From Clavibacter michiganensis (GTDB lineage: Bacteria; Actinomycetota; Actinomycetes; Actinomycetales; Microbacteriaceae): DNA of 64,000 bases. The stretch's first letter is position 1. Every line of letters starts with the position of its first letter. Location of the stretch: NCBI RefSeq assembly GCF_016907085.1, contig NZ_JAFBBJ010000001.1, forward strand, positions 2,790,001 through 2,854,000, read 5' to 3'. Below the pieces are notes generated by a model. The model was given only the letters and a program-made list of their open reading frames with translations. It was not told the DNA's origin and did no database searches. Shown in pieces: positions 35,353 to 45,400 of this stretch. Both the position numbers and the translations under genes were made by a program.

Positions 35353-36990
35353 TCAGCGACCGACGTCGAACGGCGCCCAGCTCGCGTCGGTCACGCGCGT
35401 CGTGCCGCCGACGGCCTCCACGGAGAGGCCCGCGCCGTCGAGCGTGCCGACCGTCGCGCTCGTGAGGACGGCCGCGTCGCCGTCGACGAAGGCCTCGAGC
35501 GTGCGGTCGTCGAGGACGAGGTCGAGCGTCACCGGATCGCCGGGCGCCGCGTCGGGCAGCGGCGCGGTCGCGGGCCGGTCGTAGGCGTCCGGCATCATCC
35601 CGTCCGGGTCGTCGTCGCGCACGACGAACGCCTGCCGGCGGTCCGCGTCGTAGCCGACCGTGACGGTGCCGCCCTCCGGGGAGGCGAGACGCACGCGGGT
35701 CTCGCGCGCGGGATCCGCCGGGTCGGGCGTGAGCGTGAGGCGGAGGCGCGCGGGGCCGCCCGGGGCGGCGGCGAGCGGGGTCGTCGCGTCGACGCGCGCG
35801 TCGGCGACGGGCTGCGCGTCGCCCTCGCGGCCGGTGAGCGCGTCGAGGGGAGCCGACCGCAGCGCCCAGCCGCCGCCGTCCGGCACCAGCCGCAGCTCCC
35901 GCACGAGCGACTGCCCGCCGCCCGCGCCGCCGTCCCGGAGCGGCAGCCGGTTCGCGTACTCCCAGCTGCTCGTCCAGCCCATCGCGTAGCGGCGGGTGGG
36001 GGCGGCGCCGTCGGCCGGATCCGCCCAGGTGACCGCCGCGTAGAGGTCGGCGCCCTGGTCGAGCCAGCGCGGGGCGTCGTCGTCGGTCGTGAAGCGCTCG
36101 CCGTCGAAGTCGCCGACCCAGTACGCGTATCCGGTGCCGCGGCCCTGGGCGGCGCCGTTCGCGCCCACCCCGAGGACCCAGCGGACGCGGTCGGGATCGC
36201 CAGCGCTCGCGATGGGGAACACGTCCGGGGTCTCCATCGTGCCGAGGTCGTCGCGCGCGAAGTCGGAGCGGTAGGTCCAGTGGATGAGGTCGGGCGACGT
36301 GTAGAAGCCGATGCGCCGGCCCTCCGCGAGCGCCATGCTCCAGCGCCCGTGCTCGCCGTCCCACACCACCTTCGGGTCGCGGAAGTCGGGGCCGCCCGGG
36401 TTGTCCATGACCGGGTTCTGCGCGTACGGCTGGAACCGGTAGCCGCCGTCGGTCGAGTAGTACAGGGACTGCCGCTGCACGCCCTCGGACTGCTGCGTGA
36501 GGATCGCGATCACCGTGCCCGCGCCGAGCCCGGACGTGTTCCCGGTGTCGACCACGACGCTGCCGGTCTCGGCGTCGCCGAGCGGGGTGTCGTACTTGTC
36601 GATCGCGATGCCCTCGTCGTGCCAGGTGACGAGGTCGGTGGACGTGTAGTGCCGCCACGAGGATCCGTTGCCGTCGGGGTGGTCGGCGTTGACGAGCGCG
36701 TACGCGTGCCACACGCCGTCGAGCAGGAAGGGGCGCTGCGGGTCGTTCATGAACTCGCCCGACGGGCGGATGTGGATCCCGTCGTCGGCGGCGCGGGGCG
36801 CGGGCGGCGGCGGGACGGGCCCGCGGTCGGCGCCCGTGATGCCGCGCACGGCGACGACGAGCGCGGCGACCAGGAGGATCGCGATGATCGTGACGAGGGC
36901 GCGGCGATGGCGGCGGGCGAGGGGGCGGATGCGGTCGCGGAGTCGTGGCGCGACGCCCGCGGCAGGCGGGCGCGACGGGGATGCGGTCAT
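35353..36990 (-). CDS. membrane-anchored glycoside hydrolase family 32 (levanase/fructosidase-like)
   Basis: A 545-residue enzyme with a basic N-terminus, one membrane helix (about residues 32-49), a Pro/Ala linker and an extracellular GH32 five-blade propeller plus C-terminal beta-sandwich. The nucleophile motif is FMNDPQRP (Asp83), the stabiliser is FRDPKV (near residue 204), and the acid/base motif reads METPDVF, where most GH32 proteins have ECP; the glutamate is kept. It should release fructose or oligofructans from levan or sucrose-type substrates at the cell surface. It is divergent from the levansucrase. ATG 36990 has a GAGGAG Shine-Dalgarno. Confidence 0.9.
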   Translation of the reverse strand: MTASPSRPPAAGVAPRLRDRIRPLARRHRRALVTIIAILLVAALVVAVRGITGADRGPVPPPPAPRAADDGIHIRPSGEFMNDPQRPFLLDGVWHAYALVNADHPDGNGSSWRHYTSTDLVTWHDEGIAIDKYDTPLGDAETGSVVVDTGNTSGLGAGTVIAILTQQSEGVQRQSLYYSTDGGYRFQPYAQNPVMDNPGGPDFRDPKVVWDGEHGRWSMALAEGRRIGFYTSPDLIHWTYRSDFARDDLGTMETPDVFPIASAGDPDRVRWVLGVGANGAAQGRGTGYAYWVGDFDGERFTTDDDAPRWLDQGADLYAAVTWADPADGAAPTRRYAMGWTSSWEYANRLPLRDGGAGGGQSLVRELRLVPDGGGWALRSAPLDALTGREGDAQPVADARVDATTPLAAAPGGPARLRLTLTPDPADPARETRVRLASPEGGTVTVGYDADRRQAFVVRDDDPDGMMPDAYDRPATAPLPDAAPGDPVTLDLVLDDRTLEAFVDGDAAVLTSATVGTLDGAGLSVEAVGGTTRVTDASWAPFDVGR

Positions 36991-37181
36991 GTCGTCGGTC
37001 TCCTCGCGGTGGGCGATCGGGGGCAGACGGGTGGCGGAGCGGAGCGGGAGAGCATGCACCGCCGCACGACCGATCCGGCGACCGTACAGGGTCAGTCGGG
37101 TCGCGTCCACCCCGTTCGGGGGACACGCCCGGGATCCGTCGCCGACCCCGTCCGGGGGCGCGGGAAAGCGCCGTCACCCCC

Positions 37182-37203
37182 TAGGCTCCCCGACCGGGGG
37201 AGC
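37182..37203 (+). promoter_or_regulatory. candidate levansucrase promoter and leader hairpin
   Basis: TAGGCT at 37182-37187 is a good -10, giving a leader of about 64 nt. A 7-bp hairpin (gctcccc, 37185-37191; ggggagc, 37197-37203) overlaps the expected transcription start. No clear -35 is seen. Confidence 0.4.
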
Positions 37204-37257
37204 GTGCACCGCGCGACGCGATCGGACTCATCGACACGAGAACGAGAGTGAGAACAG

Positions 37258-38823
37258 GTGACCAAGAGAATCAGGCGCGGGCTGTCCGCGTCCGCCGCGG
37301 CGACCCTGGTGGTGGCGTCCGCGCTGCTCGCCGGGGGATCCGCCCAGGCCGCGGGCCCGACGCCGCCGCGGCCCACCGTGCACACCCAGAAGGCGTACGC
37401 GCCGGAGGACGACTTCACGGCCCACTGGACCCGGGCGGACGCCAAGCAGATCGCGAAGCTGTCCGATCCGACGGCCCCGTCCCGGCAGAACTCCATGCCC
37501 GAGGCGCTGACCATGCCGCAGGTGCCGCAGGACTTCCCGTCGATGACCGACCAGGCGTACGTCTGGGACACCTGGCCGCTGACGGACTCGTCGGGCCAGA
37601 CCTACAGCGTCGACGGCTACGACGTGATCTTCGCGCTCACGGCCCCGCGCACCCTGTCGTTCGACGACCGGCACACGTACGCCAAGATCGGCTACTTCAC
37701 GCGGCCCACCGGCATCCCGGCGGAGCAGCGCCCGGAGAACGGCGGCTGGACCTACCAGGGGAACGTGTTCGAGGACGGCGTCACGGACGGGATCTTCCCC
37801 GACCAGTCGTTCACGCAGCAGGCCGAGTGGTCGGGATCCGCGCGGATCATGGCCGACGGCACGGTGAAGCTGTTCTTCACCGACGTCGCGTTCTACCGCG
37901 ACGCCAAGGGGCAGGACGTGAAGCCCGCCGACCCGGTCATCTCGCTCAGCCAGGGGCGCGTCGAGAAGGTCGACGGCGCGGTCGCGCTGAAGGGCTTCGA
38001 GACGGTGACGCCGCTCCTGCGCCCCGACGGGCAGAGGTACCAGACGAACGAGCAGAACTGGTCCACCAACTTCCGCGACCCGTTCACGTTCACGGATCCG
38101 GACCACCCGGGCAAGACGTACATGGTCTTCGAGGCCAACGTGGCCGGGAAGCGCGGCGAGCAGGAGTGCGACGCGACCGACCTCGGCTACCGGAAGGGCG
38201 ACCCCGCGGCGGAGGACCCGAAGGAGGTGACCGCCAGGGGCGCGAACTACCAGATGGCGTCCATCGGCCTGGCGGTCGCGGACGACGCGGACCTCACGAA
38301 GTGGCACTACCTGGATCCGCTGCTCGAGTCGGCCTGCGTCACCGACCAGACCGAGCGGCCCGAGGTGATGATCGAGAACGGCAAGCACTACCTGTTCACG
38401 ATCAGCCACCGCTCGACCTTCGCGGCCGGCATGGACGGGCCCGAGGGCGTCTACGGATTCGTCGGCAACGGCCTCCGCAGCGACTACAAGCCCATGAACG
38501 GCGGATCCGGCCTCGTGCTCGGCAACCCGACCAACCTCAACTACGCGGGCGGCACCGCGTACGCGCCCGACTACAACCAGACGCCGGGCGCGTTCCAGGC
38601 GTACTCGAGCTACATCCTCCCGGGCGGGCTGGTGGAGTCGTTCATCGACGCCGTCGGCACCAAGGAGTCGTTCCGCCGCGGCGGGACGCTCGGGCCGACC
38701 GTGAGGCTCGAGTTCGACGGCGACACCTCGAAGCTCGACCGGGGCTACGGCGAGGGCGGGCTCGGCGGATACGCCGACATCCCGACGACACGGGTGTTCG
38801 ACCCGGCGCACCCGCCGCAGTAG
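37258..38823 (+). CDS. secreted levansucrase (glycoside hydrolase family 68)
   Basis: A 521-residue exported enzyme that transfers fructose from sucrose to build levan. The signal peptide spans about residues 1-31 (cleavage near AQAA). The catalytic triad is visible: nucleophile Asp104 in VWDTWPL, stabiliser in NFRDPFTF (near 272) and acid/base glutamate in DQTERPEVM (near 365). It starts at a GTG with a purine-rich GAGAACAG upstream. A strong hairpin follows. With the divergent GH32 enzyme it forms a levan synthesis-and-recycling pair; sucrose is the main sugar available in plant tissue. Confidence 0.94.
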   Translation: MTKRIRRGLSASAAATLVVASALLAGGSAQAAGPTPPRPTVHTQKAYAPEDDFTAHWTRADAKQIAKLSDPTAPSRQNSMPEALTMPQVPQDFPSMTDQAYVWDTWPLTDSSGQTYSVDGYDVIFALTAPRTLSFDDRHTYAKIGYFTRPTGIPAEQRPENGGWTYQGNVFEDGVTDGIFPDQSFTQQAEWSGSARIMADGTVKLFFTDVAFYRDAKGQDVKPADPVISLSQGRVEKVDGAVALKGFETVTPLLRPDGQRYQTNEQNWSTNFRDPFTFTDPDHPGKTYMVFEANVAGKRGEQECDATDLGYRKGDPAAEDPKEVTARGANYQMASIGLAVADDADLTKWHYLDPLLESACVTDQTERPEVMIENGKHYLFTISHRSTFAAGMDGPEGVYGFVGNGLRSDYKPMNGGSGLVLGNPTNLNYAGGTAYAPDYNQTPGAFQAYSSYILPGGLVESFIDAVGTKESFRRGGTLGPTVRLEFDGDTSKLDRGYGEGGLGGYADIPTTRVFDPAHPPQ

Positions 38824-38830
38824 GGCGAGG

Positions 38831-38861
38831 CGCGGCGACGGCGGCGAACGCCGTCGCCGCG
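38831..38861 (+). terminator. levansucrase terminator
   Basis: A 12-bp perfect stem (38831-38842 with 38850-38861) around a seven-base loop, starting eight bases after the stop codon and followed by a pyrimidine run. Confidence 0.75.
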
Positions 38862-38894
38862 TCCTCCCGGGCCGCTCCTCTACACTCGCTGTCG

Positions 38895-39551
38895 ATGCCC
38901 GCCCCGTCCCCGAACCCGATCCCGCCGCGCGTCCAGCGCGTGATCCGAGGGCTCGCCGCATCCACCACCGCCACGTTCGTGGCCGCCCTCTTCCACGAGG
39001 CCGGCGGCGGGGCCGCGCCGGCGTGGGGCGTCGTGGCGTTCGGGCTCGCGCTCGCGTCGCTCGCGGCCATCGCGCTCGCCGGCACGCGCACCACGCTGTG
39101 GCGCCTCGTCGCCGCCGTGGGCGTCAGCCAGCTCCTCTTCCACGGCCTGTTCACGGCGGCGGGCGACGCGACCGGGGCCTCCCTCGCCGCGGATCCGCAC
39201 GCCGGCATGGGGCACGGCGCGTCGACGATCGCGCTCCCGGGCCTCGACGCCGCGCCATCGGGCGCCGCCGGCGCGATCGACCCCGGCATGCTCCTCTCGC
39301 ACGGCGCGGCCCTCGTCGTCACCGTGCTCGCGCTGCGGCATGGCGAGGCCGCCATCCGCGCGCTCGTCGCCTCCTCCGCGCTCCGCGTCGTGCGCGCCCT
39401 CGCGATCCCGTTCCTCCGGCCCGAGGGACGTCGCGCCACCGCGCTCGCCCGGGCCGCCCGCGCGCCCCTCGCGCTCCGCGACCTCTGCGCACGGCTCGGG
39501 CGCCTGCGGCATCGCGGCCCGCCGCGTGCCCGCGCGCTCGCCGCAGCCTGA
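38895..39551 (+). CDS. histidine-containing membrane protein, possibly copper-related
   Basis: A 218-residue protein with four predicted membrane helices and a basic, arginine-rich C-terminus. It is not recognised as a named family. Histidines cluster at the membrane boundaries and in one outside loop (FHEAGG, FHGLF, HAGMGHG, LSHG), which suggests metal binding. It lies just upstream of ycnI and copC on the same strand, so a role in copper handling is a reasonable inference. TACACT at 38881-38886 lies eight bases before the ATG. Confidence 0.7.
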   Translation: MPAPSPNPIPPRVQRVIRGLAASTTATFVAALFHEAGGGAAPAWGVVAFGLALASLAAIALAGTRTTLWRLVAAVGVSQLLFHGLFTAAGDATGASLAADPHAGMGHGASTIALPGLDAAPSGAAGAIDPGMLLSHGAALVVTVLALRHGEAAIRALVASSALRVVRALAIPFLRPEGRRATALARAARAPLALRDLCARLGRLRHRGPPRARALAAA

Positions 39552-39720
39552 CGCGGCGGCCGGATCCCACGACCCGTGGATCCCGGCTCACCGCGCGAGC
39601 CCGCTCGCGCCGCGGACGCGATGCCCGCGCATCGCCCGCCCCTCTCCTCCCCTCACCGGACGCCGGCACCGCCGCGTCCGCTCCCGGGGCCGCCCCGCGC
39701 GGCCCGGAACAGGACATGCC

Positions 39721-40485
39721 ATGACCCGCTCATCCACCCCCGCCCCCCGCCGCCGGATCCTCCGCTCGGCCACCGCGCTCGTCGGCGGCGTCGCGCTCGC
39801 CGTCGCCGTGCCGCTCGCGGCGTCCGCGCACGTGCGCGTCTCGCCCGACCAGGCGGCCGCCGGCAGCTACAGCACGCTGACCTTCAAGGTCCCCACCGAG
39901 TCCGCGACCGCGACGACCACGAGCGTCACCGTCGACCTGCCGAAGGACACCCCCTTCTCGAGCCTGTCCACCGAGCCCGTGCCCGGCTGGACCGCCACGG
40001 TCACGACCGAGAAGCTCGACACCCCGGTGAAGACGGACGACGCGACCATCACCGACGCGCCCATCGAGGTGAAGTGGACCGCCGACGACGGCGTGGGCCT
40101 CAAGGCCGGCGAGTTCCAGCGCTTCACGGTGTCCGTCGGACCCGTGCCCGACACCGGCAGCATCATGCTCCCGGCGCACCAGGGCTACTCGGACGGATCC
40201 GTCGTGGACTGGGACCAGGCGACCCCGGCCTCCGGCGAGGAGCCCGAGCACCCCGCGCCCACGCTCTACGTGGACGACGCCCCGCCCGCCGACTCCATGA
40301 GCGCGATGACCACCACCGCGGCGCCCGACGCGGCCGTCACCACGGCGGCGTCCGACACCGGCGCCACGAGCAGCGCGGTCGCGGTCGGCCTCGGCGTCGG
40401 CGGCCTCGCCCTCGGCGCGGTGTCCCTCGTGGTCGCCGTCTTCGCCCTCACCCGCGTGCGTCGCGAGGGCGGCGGCCAGGCGTGA
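39721..40485 (+). CDS. YcnI family copper-binding membrane-anchored protein (DUF1775)
   Basis: A 254-residue protein with a signal peptide that should be cut after ASA (residues 34-36), leaving His37 as the new N-terminus (HVRVSP). This is the copper-ligating histidine known for YcnI. The DUF1775 beta-sandwich follows, then a Thr/Ala linker and one C-terminal membrane helix (about 221-244) with a short basic tail. It probably holds Cu(II) outside the membrane. The copC GTG overlaps its stop. Confidence 0.9.
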   Translation: MTRSSTPAPRRRILRSATALVGGVALAVAVPLAASAHVRVSPDQAAAGSYSTLTFKVPTESATATTTSVTVDLPKDTPFSSLSTEPVPGWTATVTTEKLDTPVKTDDATITDAPIEVKWTADDGVGLKAGEFQRFTVSVGPVPDTGSIMLPAHQGYSDGSVVDWDQATPASGEEPEHPAPTLYVDDAPPADSMSAMTTTAAPDAAVTTAASDTGATSSAVAVGLGVGGLALGAVSLVVAVFALTRVRREGGGQA

Positions 40486-41306
40486 CGCCCGGGGACCGGA
40501 TCCCGGCCCGCACCGGCCGGCGCCCGCTCCGGCGGCTCGCGGCGGCGTTCGCGGGTGCCGCGCTCGCGACCGGCGCGCTCGCGCTGGCCGGGCTGGCCCA
40601 GGGGAGCGGGCCCGACGGCGCGCTGTCGGCGTCCGCCCACAACTACCTCGTGTCGAGCTCGCCCGCGGCCGGATCCACGATCGACGCGCCGCCGTCGGAG
40701 GTCACGCTGACCTTCAACGACGTGATCCTCGACCTCGCCGCGGCGGGCGGGGGCGGCGGCGACGCGTCGACCGGGTCCGCGCCCGCGGGCGGCTCGTCCG
40801 TCGTGCAGGTCACGGGACCGGACGGCCAGGGCACGCACTTCGAGACCGGCTGCGCGACGGACTCCGGACGCTCGGTCTCCGTGCCGGTCGCGCTCGGCGG
40901 ATCCGGCCAGTACACGGTCACGTGGCGCGTGGTCTCGGCGGACGGGCACCCGGTCTCCGACTCGATCGCGTTCACGTACCAGGCGCCCGCGGGCGCGACG
41001 GCGTCGGCGGGCACGGCCGACGGCCCGGGCTGCGCGGCGGTCGAGGAGGGGGCGGCCGGATCCGGCGCCACCTCGTCGGGCGGCACCGACCCGTCCGCCG
41101 CGGATCCAGGCACCGCGGCCGGCCAGGAGCAGGGCATCGCGCCCTACCTCGGCGTCATCGTCGGCGTCGGCGTCGGGATCGTCGTGCTGGCGGCGGCCGC
41201 GGTCGTGCTCATCGTGGTGACCGGGCGGCGGAAGCCGGCGGCGGCTGCCACGACGGACGACGCCGACGGCGACGCCCCGCGCGACGGCGGCCCACCGGCC
41301 GCCTGA
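40482..41306 (+). CDS. copC: CopC-domain copper resistance protein, membrane-anchored
   Basis: A 274-residue exported protein. Signal peptide cleavage after SASA would expose His53 (HNYLVSSSP), and the second Cu(II)-site histidine is in VSADGHPVSDS. The CopC beta-barrel is interrupted by a glycine/serine-rich insertion (around AAGGGGGDA) that is not typical of short CopC proteins. A long Gly/Ser/Ala linker and a membrane helix (about 217-247) follow. No CopD domain is fused or adjacent. GTGA overlap with ycnI shows coupled expression. Confidence 0.9.
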   Translation: MTPGDRIPARTGRRPLRRLAAAFAGAALATGALALAGLAQGSGPDGALSASAHNYLVSSSPAAGSTIDAPPSEVTLTFNDVILDLAAAGGGGGDASTGSAPAGGSSVVQVTGPDGQGTHFETGCATDSGRSVSVPVALGGSGQYTVTWRVVSADGHPVSDSIAFTYQAPAGATASAGTADGPGCAAVEEGAAGSGATSSGGTDPSAADPGTAAGQEQGIAPYLGVIVGVGVGIVVLAAAAVVLIVVTGRRKPAAAATTDDADGDAPRDGGPPAA

Positions 41307-41320
41307 CCGCACGCGACCCG

Positions 41321-41363
41321 CGACGACGGGCCCGGATCCCCCGCGGATCCGGGCCCGTCGTCG
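41321..41363. terminator. strong bidirectional terminator between copC and the LysR gene
   Basis: A perfect 19-bp stem (41321-41339 with 41345-41363) and a five-base loop between convergent genes; the strongest hairpin I found in the window. Each arm carries a GGATCC. Confidence 0.9.
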
Positions 41364-41379
41364 TCCGTGCGCCGACGGC

Positions 41380-42282
41380 TCAGCCCGCGCCGGTCCCCAT
41401 GACCTCGACGGCGCGCGCGAGCGCGTCGCGGCAGGCGCGGATCCCCGGCCGGTCGAGGCTGCCCACGCGCGACGACGTGAACACCGTGCGCCGCGGCGAG
41501 CCGGGCAGGCCGATCAGCCGCACGTCCGGCTCGCGGCCGGCCCACACGAGGTCCGGCAGCACGGACGCCGCGTGCCCGCCGCGCACCAGGTCGATGTGCG
41601 CCTGGAGGTCGGCCGTCACGTAGCGGACGTCGGGCTCGAAGCCCGCGACCCGGCACACCTGCTCGGCGAAGTGGCGCGACGCCGTGCCCGCGGGCTCCAT
41701 CACCCACGGCAGGCGGCGCGCGTCGGAGATGGAGCGGACGTCGTCGCGGCCGGGCGGGAGGCCGAGGCGGAGCGGATCCACGCACAGCTCCTCGCGGTCG
41801 AGGTCGGCCGGCCGCGGGGCCGCGTGCGCCGGGTACTGCTCGGCGATGACGAGGTCGTGGTCGCGCGCCCACACGTCGTGCAGGCCCGACTCGGGCTCGC
41901 GCATCGTGATCTCGACCCGCAGGTCGGGGTAGTCGTCGCGGAGGATCGTGAGCGCCGGCGGCACGAGCGCGAGCAGCGCGGACTGGAACGCGGCCACGCG
42001 GATGGTGCCGGACACGTTCGCGAGCGACGCGTTCACCTCGGTCTCGGCGCGCTCCAGCCGCTCGAGCAGGGCCGTCGTGTGCTCGACGAGGATCTCGGCC
42101 TGCGGCGTGAGCACCACGCGACGACCGACCCGGCGCAGCAGCGTGACGCCCGCCTCGCGCTCCAGCTGCGACAGCTGCTGCGACACCGACGACGGGCTGA
42201 ACGAGAGCGCGTCGGCGACCGCGCCGATCGTGCCGCGGAGCTTGAGCTCGCGCAGGAGCCGCAGCCGTCGCATCTCGAGCAC
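41380..42282 (-). CDS. LysR family transcriptional regulator
   Basis: A 300-residue regulator with an N-terminal winged helix-turn-helix (GAVADALSFSPSSVSQQLSQLE, about residues 20-41; the serine-rich turn is typical) and a C-terminal periplasmic-binding-protein-like effector domain. It is divergent from putA across 170 bases that contain repeated operator-like elements, so it is the likely proline-catabolism regulator; proline or an intermediate would be the effector. GTG 42282 has a GGGGAGG ribosome binding site; ATG 42273 is possible. Confidence 0.9.
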   Translation of the reverse strand: MLEMRRLRLLRELKLRGTIGAVADALSFSPSSVSQQLSQLEREAGVTLLRRVGRRVVLTPQAEILVEHTTALLERLERAETEVNASLANVSGTIRVAAFQSALLALVPPALTILRDDYPDLRVEITMREPESGLHDVWARDHDLVIAEQYPAHAAPRPADLDREELCVDPLRLGLPPGRDDVRSISDARRLPWVMEPAGTASRHFAEQVCRVAGFEPDVRYVTADLQAHIDLVRGGHAASVLPDLVWAGREPDVRLIGLPGSPRRTVFTSSRVGSLDRPGIRACRDALARAVEVMGTGAG

Positions 42283-42315
42283 GTGCGCCTCCCCGTGATC
42301 TCAGGCGAGCGTGGA

Positions 42316-42369
42316 ATCATCGGCAGGGCCGCACGATGATCATCGGAAACGTTCAGCGCATCCGATGAG
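42316..42369. promoter_or_regulatory. candidate operators in the lysR-putA intergenic region
   Basis: ATCATCGG occurs at 42316-42323 and 42339-42346, and a near-copy lies inverted at 42362-42369 (CCGATGAG). The second copy is half of a perfect 12-bp palindrome, CGATGATCATCG (42334-42345). Spacing and position between divergent promoters fit a regulator binding region. Confidence 0.45.
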
Positions 42370-42452
42370 AGCATGGTCGCACACTGGGAGGACGCGCCCG
42401 CAGCGCGGCCGACGACGGGGCCGAGGCCCACCCGAGACGAAGAGGTTCCCGC

Positions 42453-45400
42453 ATGACCGCCGAGACCGCATCCGCCCCCGAGACCGCGCAGATCCCCACG
42501 ATCGACGGCGCATCCGCCGCACCCGACCGCGAGGCCCTCGCCGACCGGTCCGTCGCGCTCGTGCGCACGTGGCTCGCCGAGGCGGCCCAGCACCCCGCGG
42601 ATCCCTCCGCCGAGCGCCTCGCGGGCGTCCTCAAGGACGAGAACGGCCTCGACTTCACCATCGGCTTCGTCGACCGGGTCGTGCGCCCCGAGGACCTGCC
42701 GGTCGCGGGCAACAGCCTCGCGGCGCTCACCGCCAAGACCCCGGGCTTCCTGCCCTGGTACATGCAGGGCGCGATCCGCGCGGGCGGCATCCTGGGCCCC
42801 GTCCTCCCGCAGGTAGTCGTCCCGGTCGCGCGCCGCGTGCTGCGCGAGATGGTCGGCCACCTCATCGTCGACGCGACGAGCGAGAAGCTCGGGCCGGCGA
42901 TCGCGAAGCTGCGCGAGGGCGGATCCCGCCTCAACCTCAACCTGCTGGGCGAGGCCGTGCTCGGCGAGAAGGAGGCCGCGCGCCGCCTCGCGGGCACGCG
43001 CGAGCTGCTCGCCCGCGACGACGTGGACTACGTCTCCATCAAGGTGTCGAGCGTCGTCTCGCAGCTGTCGATGTGGGCGTTCGACGAGGCCGTCGACAAG
43101 GTCGTCGAGCGGCTGACCCCGCTGTACGAGCTGGCGTCGAAGGCGGCGACCCCCAAGTTCATCAACCTCGACATGGAGGAGTACAAGGACCTGGACCTCA
43201 CGATCGAGGTCTTCACGCGCGTGCTCGACCAGCCGCAGCTGAAGGACCTGGAAGCGGGCATCGTGCTGCAGGCGTACCTGCCCGACGCGCTCGCGGGCCT
43301 CCAGCGGCTCACGGCGTGGGCGCAGGAGCGCCGCGCGGCGGGCGGGGCCCCCATCAAGGTCCGCATCGTCAAGGGCGCGAACCTCGCGATGGAGCAGGTC
43401 GACGGCCGGATGCACGACTGGCCCGTCGCCACCTGGGCCACCAAGGAGCAGACCGACACGCACTACAAGCGCATGCTCGAGCACGCGCTCCAGCCCGCCG
43501 CGGCCGACGCCGTGAAGGTCGGCGTCGCCGGCCACAACCTCTTCGACGTCGCGTACGCGTGGCTGCTCGCCGAGGAGCGCGGCGTGACCGAGCGGATCGA
43601 GTTCGAGATGCTGCTCGGCATGGCGACCGGCCAGGCCGAGGCCGTGAAGCGCACGGTCGGCGGGCTGCTCCTCTACACGCCCGTCGTGCACCCGACCGAG
43701 TTCGACGTGGCCATCTCGTACCTCATCCGCCGCCTGGAGGAAAACGCGAGCCAGGAGAACTTCATGTCGGCGGTGTTCGAGCTGAGCACGTCGTCCGAGC
43801 TGTTCGCGCGCGAGGAGTCGCGGTTCCGCTCGTCGCTCGCCGCCGTCGACGACACGATCCCGGCGCCGAACCGCACGCAGGACCGCCGCTTCCCGCCGGA
43901 GCTCGACGACGTGGATCCGCTCGCCGAGCCCGAGACGCCGGATGAGCCCGAGGAGGAGATCGACCCGCAGCTCACGAGCGTGGTCCAGGGCTTCACGCGC
44001 GGATCCCTGCTGACGCCCGACGCGCTCGTCGACCCCGACACCTCCGCGACGCCGTTCCACAACGCGGCCGACACGGATCCGGCGCTGCCGACGAACCGCG
44101 CCTGGGGCCGCGAGATCCTGGCGCGCGTCGAGGCCTCGCAGCTCGGCGTCGCGACCATCGCGGCCGCGCGCATCGACTCCACCGACCAGCTCGACGACCT
44201 CATCGACGGCGTCCGCACGGCCGCCGCGTCCTGGGGCGCCCGCCCCGGCGAGCAGCGCGCCGCGCTCCTGCACCGCGTCGGCGTCGCGATCGAGCGCAAC
44301 CGCGCGCGCCTCATCGAGGTCATGGCGTCGGAGACCGGCAAGACCATCGCCGAGGCCGACCCCGAGGTCAGCGAGGCCGTGGACTTCGCGCACTACTACG
44401 CCGAGCGCGCCCGCGACCTCGACCGCGTGCAGGGCGCCCGGTTCGTGCCGTCGCGCGTCACCGTCGTGGCGCCGCCGTGGAACTTCCCCGTCGCCATCCC
44501 CGCGGGCAGCATGCTCGCGGCGCTCGCCTCGGGCAGCGGCGTGGTCGTGAAGCCCGCCGGCCAGGCCCGCCGCTCCGGTGCCGTGCTGGTCGAGGCGCTC
44601 CGCGAGGCCGGCGTGCCGCGCGAGCTGCTCGCGCTCGTCGACGCGGGCGAGGCCGAGTTCGGCGAGCACCTCATCTCCCACAAGGCTGTCGACCGCGTGA
44701 TCCTCACGGGCGGCTACGAGACCGCCGAGGTCTTCCGCTCCTGGAAGAGCGACCTCCCGCTCCTCGCGGAGACCAGCGGCAAGAACGCCATCATCGTCAC
44801 GCCCAGCGCCGACCTCGACCTGGCCGCGGCCGACGTCGTGAAGAGCGCGTTCGGCCACGCCGGCCAGAAGTGCTCGGCGGCGAGCCTCGTGATCCTCGTG
44901 GGCTCGGTCGGCAAGTCCCGCCGGTTCCTCACGCAGCTCACCGACGCGGTGTCGTCGCTGCGGGTGGGCTACCCGTCGGATCCCACCACGCAGATGGGCC
45001 CGATCATCGAGCCGGCCGCCGGCAAGCTCAAGCACGCGCTCACGCAGCTGGGCGTCGGCGAGAAGTGGCTCGTGGAGCCCGAGGCGAAGGACGAGACCGG
45101 CCGCCTCTGGTCGCCGGGCGTGCGCGACGGCGTGAAGCCCGGGTCGTACTTCCACCTCACCGAGTTCTTCGGCCCCGTGCTCGGCGTGATGCGCGCCCGC
45201 ACCCTCGAGGAGGCGATCCGCTTCCAGAACGCCATCCCGTACGGCCTCACCGCGGGCCTGCACAGCCTCGACGCGCGCGAGCTCGAGCAGTGGCTCGAGA
45301 CCGTGGAGGCGGGCAACCTCTACGTGAACCGCGGGATCACGGGCGCGATCGTGCAGCGCCAGCCGTTCGGCGGCTGGAAGCGCTCCTCGGTCGGATCCGG

